A stretch of 12,295 nt of DNA from assembly GCA_965555375.1 (NCBI GenBank), contig CBEWDL010000101.1, forward strand, positions 1 through 12,295, given 5' to 3'. The first letter of the stretch is position 1; the number at the start of each line of letters is the position of its first letter. The notes under the pieces were generated by a model that saw only the letters and a program-made list of their open reading frames with translations, was not told the DNA's origin and ran no database searches. Of this stretch, positions 1-6,625 are shown in pieces. The translations under genes and the position numbers were made by a program. Source of the DNA: CBDVBL01 sp965555375. GTDB taxonomy: Bacteria; Zixibacteria; MSB-5A5; UBA10806.

Positions 1-1
1 C

Positions 2-1573
2 AAATATCATGATACGCTGTGTTTTCTCCAGGCGTACCCCGATAGCGTTATTCTTTTGAAACTCGTTGATGATGAATTGGCCGATTTTGCCGGAAGAGTT
101 GGATACTTCAGAGAAATCAACGGGCCCGACGATGACAGGCTTGATGATACCGGCATGGTCGATACCACAATTCACTATCCCTACAATATTCATATGGCCC
201 GCTGGCTGGTTGATAATTATGGCCCGTCGGTGGATATTGATTGGGATGACTATTCGGAGAAAGAGGCCGATCCGATTTCCGGCTTGCTGAATGTATTCGC
301 ACTTTATATGGAGAACGATGGAGTCGATGATGAAAATCTCACCACCGAGGACTGGATCGCAAAGGCGATGGGAAACAGTCAGACCTCCTTAAGTTGGTTT
401 CTGGAAAAGTTCGACCGGATTGAAGTGCCGTTTGAGATAAAACAGTATATTTATGATAACTTCGAATTGACGCTCGAATGGCATCTCGGCAGGACCGGAG
501 CAGCCCTGACCCTGGCCAAGAATCCCCCCCGGAAGATTTATTTCCAGAAAACGCCGTTGAAAAAACAAAGGATCAATCTGAGAAAATCCGTCAAAAAGAC
601 GGCCCCGCGGCTTTCGCTCCTGTCAACGAAGGCCGGTTCGCAGATCATAGACACCCTCACTCGAGCCCAATTACCCCGACACAGAGAGCTTTATCCAGTC
701 CTTTACGCCAATCCCTCGGAGGTGTACTTAACATCGCCGGGGCGCGGTCTGGAGATATTCATACTGGGAATGCGCGCCGATGATCGGATGCCGCTGGAGA
801 CCAACTATAGCGCCCTGTTGATCAAAAATGGCGTTCCCATCGGCTACGGGATCGCGGTCCTGTTCTTTGAGAGATGCGAGATTGCGATAAACGTTTTCGA
901 TATTTTCCGCTCCGCGGAGGCATCGTTGATCTTCGAGCATTTCTTCAGGGTCTTTTATCACCACTTCGGAGGCCGGGCGTTCCTCATGCGCCGATGGCAG
1001 GTCGGCCACGAAAATGAGGAGGGACTCCAATCAGGTTCGTTCTGGTTTTATTTCAAGCTCGGATTTCGGTCCATCGACCCCCGGATATGTGAATTGGCCG
1101 AAATTGAATGGTCAAAAATACGCAAGGATAGAACCTATCGCACGGACATCAAGACATTGAAAAGGCTCGCCTTGAGCGATATGGTAATCGACTTGAGACC
1201 TAAAGTCGAAAAGCCATATGAGGAACTTCTGGTTTCAAAGATCGCTTTCGCCTTAACTCGCATGATAGCCGAACAATATGAAGGAGACGGCCGGAAAGCA
1301 GAGAGCGATTCTATAAGATTCGCAAAAAGCGCTCTGGGTGCCGGTAACCTGAAATCGTGGACAACTTCCGAACGGCTTCAACTCCGGCGCTGGAGCCCTC
1401 TACTGGCATTAATCCCGGACCTTTCAGGGTGGAAAAGGTTCGAAAAGCGGCATCTGCTGAGGATAATAAGATCCAAGGCTGCCAGAAGGGAAAAAGATTA
1501 TGTCAGGCTTCTCCAGGGCCACCGCAGACTCCGATATGCTTTGACCGCCCTTGCCAAAAACAACAACGATTAA
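2..1573 (+). CDS. Large hypothetical protein, 5'-truncated, possible GNAT-like region
   Basis: I do not recognise a named family. The reading frame is open from base 2 with no stop, so the gene enters from the left edge. A TTG at 56 is in frame but is probably internal, because the residues before it (KYHDTLCFLQAYPDS) read as ordinary protein. At least 523 residues are visible, and the gene ends at TAA 1571-1573. The N-terminal third is acidic and helical, with Trp/Tyr-rich stretches. A basic linker follows near positions 530-620 (many Lys/Arg). The middle part, about bases 720-1190, alternates strands and helices (GLEIFILGMRADD, KNGVPIGYGIAVLFF, FWFYFKLGFRSIDP) in a way that resembles an acetyltransferase (GNAT) fold; this is inference from pattern, not a motif match. 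The C-terminus is basic and helical. No signal peptide can be judged because the start is missing. No RNA hairpin terminator is obvious downstream. Confidence 0.75.
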   Translation, partial: KYHDTLCFLQAYPDSVILLKLVDDELADFAGRVGYFREINGPDDDRLDDTGMVDTTIHYPYNIHMARWLVDNYGPSVDIDWDDYSEKEADPISGLLNVFALYMENDGVDDENLTTEDWIAKAMGNSQTSLSWFLEKFDRIEVPFEIKQYIYDNFELTLEWHLGRTGAALTLAKNPPRKIYFQKTPLKKQRINLRKSVKKTAPRLSLLSTKAGSQIIDTLTRAQLPRHRELYPVLYANPSEVYLTSPGRGLEIFILGMRADDRMPLETNYSALLIKNGVPIGYGIAVLFFERCEIAINVFDIFRSAEASLIFEHFFRVFYHHFGGRAFLMRRWQVGHENEEGLQSGSFWFYFKLGFRSIDPRICELAEIEWSKIRKDRTYRTDIKTLKRLALSDMVIDLRPKVEKPYEELLVSKIAFALTRMIAEQYEGDGRKAESDSIRFAKSALGAGNLKSWTTSERLQLRRWSPLLALIPDLSGWKRFEKRHLLRIIRSKAARREKDYVRLLQGHRRLRYALTALAKNNND

Positions 1574-1647
1574 CCGATCCGACCCTTAATAGTTGAGGTG
1601 GTTGGAAAAGGATACGTCAGGACGATGACCGTCGCTTCTTTTTCCTC

Positions 1648-1675
1648 TTGCGATGGGGCATAATCGCCTTATATT
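1648..1675 (+). promoter_or_regulatory. Weak candidate promoter before the ppiD-like gene
   Basis: TTGCGA at 1648-1653 and TATATT at 1670-1675 are separated by 16 bp, giving a plausible sigma70-type -35/-10 pair about 65 bp before the ATG at 1740. It lies in the 166-nt gap after the preceding gene. The match is imperfect, and the gene could instead be read through from upstream. Nothing else convincing (no strong terminator) was seen in the gap, apart from a 6-bp CATAAT/ATTATG inverted repeat overlapping this region. Confidence 0.3.
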
Positions 1676-1739
1676 ATGGCGTTTTGGGAGATTTTGCCGA
1701 AATAACGATAAAATGGAATGAAAGTGGAGAGATAATATT

Positions 1740-3599
1740 ATGATGCAGACAATGCGGAGTTCCGCAAAAATAGTGTTCTTCTTCGTTCTCATAGCCTTCG
1801 CCGGCTTCATGATCCTCCAGGGATTGACGTCGATCTTCACGGACCCTACGCAGGGCGGAAAAGCCGCACCGCCCGGAGTAATCGGCATCGTTAATGGAGT
1901 GGATATACCAATAACCATTTTCGAGAGTGCCTACCGGCCTCGCCTGCGGACCCTGCTCCAGGAAGATGAAGAGCCGACTGAAGAGCAGATGGAGCAAATC
2001 AGAAATGAGATCTGGAATAATCTGACAACCATGACCATCCTGGAGATCCAGGCTCAGCGTCACGGCATAGAGATTTCTACTGCCGAGGTCGCCGAATATA
2101 TGCGGATAAGTCCTCCGCAAGATCTTCTGCAATTGCCTGAATTTCAGACCGATGGCAATTTCGATATTCAGAAATACCAGGTTTGGCTTCAGCAGATGGC
2201 AGCATCGAATCAACCGGACTTAATGAGGTTCCTCAATAACTTCGAAAATCAGATCAGGCAGCAGCTACTAATCAACAGATTGCAGGAATTTATTGTATCG
2301 ACCGTGCGTATCACAGAGACTGAAGTCAGAGACTCTTTCTTCGAAAAAAATGAGAAGGTCAAGGCAAAATATATCTTCATACCGAGAAACGATTTCGACG
2401 AGATTATTACAGAGGTGCCGGAGTCCGAAATCCTCGCCAGATACGAAATCGATAAGGATAGCTACAAACGTCCCGAGCAGGCCGTAATCTCCTACGTTCA
2501 ATTTCCCAAATCTCCCGGCGAGGATGATTATGCTCAGGTTCGGCAGCGTGTCGATTCGCTCCATAACGAGCTAAAAGCCGGGGCCGATTTCGCCGAGATG
2601 GCCAAAGAGGTTTCCGAAGATGCCGGATCAGGTAAGAATGGGGGCGATCTGGGTTGGTTCGGCGAGGGGAAAATGGTTCAACCGTTTTGGGAGGCTACAA
2701 CGAAACTGAAAAATATCGGCGATATCTCCGAACCGGTAAAAACTCAATTCGGCTGGCATATCATAACATTAACCGGCAGGAAAGAGGCAGGCGCGGCTGG
2801 CATCGGAAATGAACCGAGTATGGAATATAAAGCCAGCCATATCCTCTTAAAGGTTGAAACGTCTCCATCGACTCTCGCCAGTGTTGAGGAAAAGGCCAAC
2901 AATTTCATCCAGGATGCCGTCGTCTACGGTTTCAAGGAATCCGCCGAGGATTTCCAGCTGAATGTAACTGAATCACAGCCATTTTCGAAAGGTGGATATA
3001 TCCCCAATCTCGGATCGGTACCGGAAATTAGCGATTTCGCTTATAAGGCCAAGATCGGTGATATATCCGATGTCGCCTCTACCGGGAACGCTTTTATAGT
3101 CTGCCAGCTCATAAGTAGAGATCCTGAGGGCTACGCACCATTCGAGGATGTGAGAGACAGGGTTGAGCGGACGCTGCTATTTGAGAAGCGGGTCGAGGAA
3201 GCCCAGAAACAAGCGTCTAAGTTCCGTCAGCAAATCGCGGACGGGAAATCATTTGAAGATGTCGCCCAACTCCATGGCAGGCAAATCGAGGAAACTGACT
3301 ATTTTGCCCGCTTTGAATTTGTCCCCAAGGTCGGTTCCGATCCCGATTTCATTGGGACCGCATTCAGCCTATCCGAGGACAATCCAATCTCAAGGGCGGT
3401 TGAATCTCGTACCGGCGCTTATATCCTGAAATATGTCGATCGGCAGCCGGCCGACACTACCCTGTTGGCTGCCCAGCAGGATTCTCTTCTGCAGAGCACC
3501 CTGGAGAAAGAGCGCAAGGAAATCTGGTCGAAATGGGTGAACTCGGTTAAGCAGGATGCAGAAATAGAAGACTATCGATCTTTCTATTATGGCGGCTAA
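1740..3599 (+). CDS. ppiD: Membrane-anchored peptidyl-prolyl cis-trans isomerase / chaperone (PpiD/SurA type)
   Basis: This is a 619-residue protein expected to act on the periplasmic side of the inner membrane in folding exported proteins. One N-terminal hydrophobic segment (about residues 11-28) follows a short basic start and would act as an uncleaved anchor. A helical SurA_N-like chaperone region follows (about 35-200). A parvulin (PpiC) domain at about 245-345 carries the family landmarks GGDLGWF and QFGWHII. A second parvulin-like segment (about 362-465) starts ASHILLKVE but lacks the GGDLGW motif, so it may be a non-catalytic copy. A helical C-terminal region follows. The length is close to E. 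coli PpiD (about 620). The start is ATG at 1740 (ATG ATG in tandem), with GGAGAG eight bases upstream. The last 11 bases overlap the next gene, so the two are probably co-translated. The family assignment is strong; PpiD rather than another SurA-like paralog is likely but not proven. Confidence 0.88.
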   Translation: MMQTMRSSAKIVFFFVLIAFAGFMILQGLTSIFTDPTQGGKAAPPGVIGIVNGVDIPITIFESAYRPRLRTLLQEDEEPTEEQMEQIRNEIWNNLTTMTILEIQAQRHGIEISTAEVAEYMRISPPQDLLQLPEFQTDGNFDIQKYQVWLQQMAASNQPDLMRFLNNFENQIRQQLLINRLQEFIVSTVRITETEVRDSFFEKNEKVKAKYIFIPRNDFDEIITEVPESEILARYEIDKDSYKRPEQAVISYVQFPKSPGEDDYAQVRQRVDSLHNELKAGADFAEMAKEVSEDAGSGKNGGDLGWFGEGKMVQPFWEATTKLKNIGDISEPVKTQFGWHIITLTGRKEAGAAGIGNEPSMEYKASHILLKVETSPSTLASVEEKANNFIQDAVVYGFKESAEDFQLNVTESQPFSKGGYIPNLGSVPEISDFAYKAKIGDISDVASTGNAFIVCQLISRDPEGYAPFEDVRDRVERTLLFEKRVEEAQKQASKFRQQIADGKSFEDVAQLHGRQIEETDYFARFEFVPKVGSDPDFIGTAFSLSEDNPISRAVESRTGAYILKYVDRQPADTTLLAAQQDSLLQSTLEKERKEIWSKWVNSVKQDAEIEDYRSFYYGG

Positions 3600-3948
3600 G
3601 CGCCTTCTAACAATTATTGTTCTATTGGCGGCCATAACCGCGATCGCGGTTTTGCTATTTCAGCGATACCAGCATACCAGTCGCCTTTCCACCGATGATG
3701 AGAGATTTGTTTCAACCTTTACAGAACTGGCCGTCGCCCGGGAAATGTTCACCGGCGACCCCGACTCGTTGGCATTGGTTTATGAGCGAATTTTCTTGCA
3801 GAACGACACGGATTCGGTCTGGATGCTACAGCATATTGAAAGTATTTCAGACGACACAGAAAGGCGGCTATTGTTGTGGGATATAATAGTTGACAGGCTC
3901 GATTCGTTAAAAAGAAATCACTTACCCGACACGACTTTCAAATTCTAA
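3589..3948 (+). CDS. Small membrane-anchored hypothetical protein (DUF4296-like layout)
   Basis: The protein has 119 residues. A basic N-terminus (MAAKR) and one hydrophobic helix (about residues 5-24) predict an inner-membrane anchor or uncleaved signal. The rest is a soluble helical domain with acidic and aromatic residues, ending in a run of about 70 residues with the pattern FTELAVAREMF ... YERIFLQN ... LLLWDIIVDRLDSL. That pattern recalls the small anchored DUF4296-type domain, but I am not confident of the family. The start ATG at 3589 lies inside the 3' end of the ppiD-like gene (11-nt overlap) and has no clear ribosome binding site, which points to translational coupling and a shared task at the membrane. 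Its stop TAA (3946-3948) overlaps the stop of the convergent yraN gene. Confidence 0.7.
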   Translation: MAAKRLLTIIVLLAAITAIAVLLFQRYQHTSRLSTDDERFVSTFTELAVAREMFTGDPDSLALVYERIFLQNDTDSVWMLQHIESISDDTERRLLLWDIIVDRLDSLKRNHLPDTTFKF

Positions 3949-4313
3949 TCATCCTCGACAATGAATGCCGATTTTATATGGCTTATCCCGGGCCTTTCCC
4001 CTTTTCGCCAGACGATACTGATAACATCGAATCGGATTTCATCCGGTTGATCCTGAATGCCGGAAAGATACTCCAGGGCGGCTGCGGCTATCCTTTTCTG
4101 CTTGGTACGGTTTACGCGCAGCTCCGGGGGGCCGAATGAACCGCTGCTCGAAGCTTTCACCTCGACAAAAATTAACAGACCGCCTTTTCTGGCAACTATA
4201 TCCAGTTCGTAGCGACTCTCACGCCATTTCACCGCCTCGATGCTGAAGTTTTCGGAAATCAGGTAATCGACGGCTATCTTTTCAGCCCTGTCTCCGAAGC
4301 TTTTCCTGCTAAT
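3945..4313 (-). CDS. yraN: UPF0102 / YraN family protein, endonuclease-like fold, probable ATT start
   Basis: The protein has 122 residues if started at ATT 4313, matching the usual family length. Family landmarks are visible: FGDRAEKIAVDYL near the N-terminus, then YELDIVAR and FVEVKAS, which form the E...D...ExK arrangement of restriction-endonuclease-like folds. A basic stretch RVNRTKQKRIAAAALEYL follows. YraN proteins are thought to be nuclease-like or to help natural transformation or DNA processing; the exact role is unsettled. A GTG at 4232 would give only 95 residues and would remove the conserved first helix, so it is rejected as the start. No ATG, GTG or TTG exists between the in-frame stop at 4326-4328 and the conserved helix. 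The ATT at 4311-4313 overlaps the upstream TAG (ATTAG) and has AGGAG nine bases before it. This is the last gene of the minus-strand operon. Confidence 0.85.
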   Translation of the reverse strand: MSRKSFGDRAEKIAVDYLISENFSIEAVKWRESRYELDIVARKGGLLIFVEVKASSSGSFGPPELRVNRTKQKRIAAAALEYLSGIQDQPDEIRFDVISIVWRKGERPGISHIKSAFIVEDD

Positions 4314-4746
4314 CGCTTCTTTCTCCTATAGCAAAAGACACTACCAGAACCACCGCTGTCGCCAGAAGCAAGCGCGATGATAAAACGATCAATCCATTTG
4401 CTCCCAGAGATGCGAATATCAGTGTGTCTTCAAACACCGCGTGGCAGAGCCCGAGATAAAGCGCCACCAGAAAATTCTGATTCCCTCTTATTCGACCGGC
4501 ACTGGACTCCCCTATCAATACACCACCGCCATACGAAATACCGAATATAATGCCCGCCAGAAGCGGATAAATGGAATCCCGTTTGAATCCGAGTTTTCCC
4601 GCCGGGCGACGGACCGCGCCGGTTATTTTATCAAGCAGCTTATACTCTCGAAAAATCTCAAGCAGCATCATTAGAGGAACAACTATGAAAAAAACCTTCA
4701 CCAGAAGGATAAACAGTCCGTAACTTGTATCCAGTAAAAATCGCAT
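4309..4746 (-). CDS. Gate / nucleoside-recognition domain membrane protein, second half of a pair
   Basis: A 145-residue, very hydrophobic protein with about four membrane segments (LFILLVKVFFIVVPLMMLLEIF, a central glycine-rich segment around IIFGISYGGGVLIGE, then two near the C-terminus). The layout resembles the Gate/nucleoside-recognition family that also includes the spore maturation proteins SpmA/SpmB. Such proteins often occur as adjacent half-size pairs and are thought to form an intramembrane pore or transporter; the substrate is unknown. The central FGISYGGGVLIGESSAGRI and CHAVFEDTLIFASLG segments are the parts most like the family. The start ATG at 4746 is four bases after the stop of the partner gene, with only a weak AAGG upstream. 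The stop TAG overlaps the ATT start of yraN. Confidence 0.75.
   Translation of the reverse strand: MRFLLDTSYGLFILLVKVFFIVVPLMMLLEIFREYKLLDKITGAVRRPAGKLGFKRDSIYPLLAGIIFGISYGGGVLIGESSAGRIRGNQNFLVALYLGLCHAVFEDTLIFASLGANGLIVLSSRLLLATAVVLVVSFAIGERSD
4311..4327 (-). promoter_or_regulatory. Ribosome binding site and ATT start of yraN overlapping the upstream stop
   Basis: On the minus strand AGGAG (4327-4323) is followed by nine bases and then ATT (4313-4311). The ATT shares its last base with the first base of the TAG that ends the upstream membrane-protein gene. This arrangement mirrors the common ATGA overlaps of coupled genes, but uses a rare AUU start of the kind known from E. coli infC. It decides the start of yraN. 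Confidence 0.6.
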
Positions 4747-4750
4747 AGCC

Positions 4751-5119
4751 TTACATCATCAGGAGATTCAAAATAAACCCGGCGCAAAGCGAAAATATTA
4801 CCCTCAGGGGAGTCACCAGATATGGTCTGGCCCGCATTTTCCCGATAATCGCAGTTTCCATAATCTGCGAATGAGATACTCCCAGAATCAGCGCCAGAAT
4901 GGTTAGCTGCTTTGTGGTCATATCAAGATCGGCTACCACGGCCGCCGCGGCATAGAGATTCACGAATGTCCCGGTGACAATCGCTACGGCAGATTCCCCC
5001 GGTAGCCCGAAAAATTTCATAAACGGCTCAAACAGCCTGCCCACGTATTCAAAGAAAGGGGTGAGTTTGAGCAATGCCGTTAAAACGTAAACGGGGATAA
5101 TAATGGCGCAGAGCTGCAA
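4751..5119 (-). CDS. Gate / nucleoside-recognition domain membrane protein, first half of a pair
   Basis: A hydrophobic protein with an opening helix (IIIPVYVLTALLKL), a loop with FFGLPGESAVAIVTG, a second segment FVNLYAAAAVVADLD, and a last helix ending LNLLMM. The LPGESA loop and the polar-residue-bearing helices (GVSHSQIMETAIIG) are typical of the Gate/nucleoside-recognition family. The listed start is TTG at 5119 (122 residues), with GGGGAG eleven bases upstream. The frame stays open upstream to a TGA at 5185-5183 and would add a basic, amphipathic stretch (RKFRRSS ... GFRRGVGVFLQ), which homologs appear to carry. In that case the start would be ATT at 5179 (142 residues). The partner gene begins four bases downstream, so the two probably assemble together. 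No function beyond a membrane channel-like role can be claimed. Confidence 0.72.
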   Translation of the reverse strand: MQLCAIIIPVYVLTALLKLTPFFEYVGRLFEPFMKFFGLPGESAVAIVTGTFVNLYAAAAVVADLDMTTKQLTILALILGVSHSQIMETAIIGKMRARPYLVTPLRVIFSLCAGFILNLLMM

Positions 5120-5176
5120 GAATACGCCAACTCCCCGCCTGAATCCTATGTTGCTTGAACGCCTAAATTTTCTATT

Positions 5177-5193
5177 AATGATTCAGCTTCCCT
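5177..5193 (-). promoter_or_regulatory. Possible alternative start (ATT) with ribosome binding site for the first Gate gene
   Basis: On the minus strand AGGGA (5193-5189) lies nine bases before ATT (5179-5177), the same spacing seen at the yraN ATT start. Starting here would restore about 20 residues of basic N-terminal sequence. The competing start is TTG 5119 with GGGGAG eleven bases upstream, so this site is only a candidate. Confidence 0.35.
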
Positions 5194-5200
5194 GACCGAG

Positions 5201-6574
5201 CTAACTCAACTGTCCGCTTGCAAAACGATCAAAATCGTCCCAGAATCCCGGATAGCTTATCTCGACACATTCAGCATCCTTGATTACCGTGGGCCCGCTG
5301 GCTATAAGGCCGGCAACAGCAAATGACATGGCGATCCTGTGATCGCCGAAGCTCTCGATTTCCGCTCCCTCCAGGCCGGTACCGCCATCGATTGCCATAC
5401 CGTCATCAAGCTCCCCGACTTTGATCCCCATTTTTCTCAGATTGGTGGCAATCGATTTGATCCTATCTATCTTCTGATTGCGCAGCTCGTAGGCGTCGCG
5501 AATGACAGATGTCCCCTGGGCGGCTGCAGACACTATGGCCATGATGGGAAGTTCATCTATTATGCTCGGGATAAGCTCCCCCACCATTCTTCTGCCCTTT
5601 ATCTCCACCGATTTGATCTCAATAGTGCCGTATGGCTCAAAGCCCATCTCCCCCATCTGTTCGACTGTAATCGGAGCCCGCATCTTTTTCAAGACCTCTA
5701 CAAATCCCATGCGGGTGGCGTTCAGGCTGACATTTTCTACTCTTACCTCCGAATCCTTAACAAGCAACCCTGCGATTAAATAATAGGCGGCAGAGGAAAT
5801 ATCCCCGGGGATAGTCAGCGGTCTCTGGGCAATCTCCTGCCCTCCCATAATCGTAATCATATCCCCCTTCAGGTCTGGCGAAACCAGCCCGGTTTCCTTT
5901 TTGAATCTCCTGATAAGCGGGTCCTCGTTAGATGGTTTAGGCTCGACCCGGCTTTTCTTCAATTTGATACCGAAATATGTCAACAGCCGCTCAAAATGAT
6001 CCCGGCTGGGGATGCGCTCGACTATTTCAGTCTTGCCATCGGCTAAAAGCCCGGCCATGAGAAGCGTTCCCTTAACCTGCGAGGTTGAAACCGGCATGGC
6101 GTATTGGATCCCCTGAAGTTTAGTTCCTCTTATCCTCAGCGGCATCTTGTGATTATCGGATTCAATTTCAGCGCCCATTTTCCTAAGCGGTTCGATCACT
6201 CGCCGCATTGGCAGGTTACATATCGATTCGCCACAGACAAGCTCCGATTCAAAGTCTGCGGATGCCAGAATCCCGCAAAGCATTCTCGCCGTCGAGGCCG
6301 AACTCCTGACATTAATAGGGCCATCCGGCTTCTGTATTCCCGCAAGCCCCTTGCCATGGATAACCAGAGTATCCTCATCGTGTTCCATCTCAACGCCCAG
6401 TTGAGCCAGACAGTCCAGAGTGGTGCGGCATTCCAGCCCCGTAGAATAATTCTTGATCTCCACAGGACCGTTGCACAGCGAGGCCAGAAGGGCCGCCCTG
6501 TGGGAGATCGCTGTATCACCGGGCAATTCCACCGTAGCCCTGAGCCTCTTTATGGGATTTATTACCTTATCCAT
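5201..6574 (-). CDS. aroA: EPSP synthase (AroA) homolog with altered active site
   Basis: A 457-residue protein with the two-domain enolpyruvyl transferase fold. AroA landmarks include LPGDxxISHRAALLA (17-31), VSTSQVKGTLLMAGL (162-176), PSRDHFERLL (189-198), GDISSAAYYL (257-266), IDELPIMA (339-346), GDHRIAMSFAVAG (410-422) and ISYPGFWDDF near the end. AroA joins PEP to shikimate-3-phosphate in the cytosolic chorismate pathway. Unusually, the PGDKS motif reads PGDTA (Thr at the E. coli Lys22 position), the GNxGT motif reads RSSAST (90-95), the Arg before P-M is Leu121, and the VKEx motif reads NQKI (366-369). D340 (E. coli Asp313), R371 (Arg344) and R413 (Arg386) remain. About 25 extra residues lie near 205-240. 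The start ATG at 6574 sits 51 nt after argS. It may be a diverged but working AroA, or an AroA-like protein with another role. Confidence 0.82.
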   Translation of the reverse strand: MDKVINPIKRLRATVELPGDTAISHRAALLASLCNGPVEIKNYSTGLECRTTLDCLAQLGVEMEHDEDTLVIHGKGLAGIQKPDGPINVRSSASTARMLCGILASADFESELVCGESICNLPMRRVIEPLRKMGAEIESDNHKMPLRIRGTKLQGIQYAMPVSTSQVKGTLLMAGLLADGKTEIVERIPSRDHFERLLTYFGIKLKKSRVEPKPSNEDPLIRRFKKETGLVSPDLKGDMITIMGGQEIAQRPLTIPGDISSAAYYLIAGLLVKDSEVRVENVSLNATRMGFVEVLKKMRAPITVEQMGEMGFEPYGTIEIKSVEIKGRRMVGELIPSIIDELPIMAIVSAAAQGTSVIRDAYELRNQKIDRIKSIATNLRKMGIKVGELDDGMAIDGGTGLEGAEIESFGDHRIAMSFAVAGLIASGPTVIKDAECVEISYPGFWDDFDRFASGQLS

Positions 6575-6599
6575 ATCCGATTTTGTATCCCTATAACTT

Positions 6600-6612
6600 T
6601 CGATTAAATCGA
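6600..6612. repeat. Short palindrome between argS and aroA homolog
   Basis: TCGATTAAATCGA is a perfect 13-base palindrome (six-base arms around a central base) in the 51-nt gap upstream of the aroA homolog. It could be an operator half-site pair or chance; there is no T-run, so it is not a terminator. Confidence 0.25.
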
Positions 6613-6625
6613 TACGTTCTTTTCT

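Noticed and set aside
1615..1646. GACG/CGTC hairpin followed by TTCTTTTTCC as a terminator of the first gene
   Set aside because: The stem is only four base pairs and the T-run is broken, too weak to call an intrinsic terminator.
1674..2213. 179-codon open frame on the - strand under the start of the ppiD-like gene
   Set aside because: It mirrors the coding strand of a clear chaperone gene, has no motif and no ribosome binding site.
6104..6607. 167-codon open frame on the + strand opposite the aroA homolog
   Set aside because: Shadow of the AroA reading frame; the translation shows no domain-like pattern.
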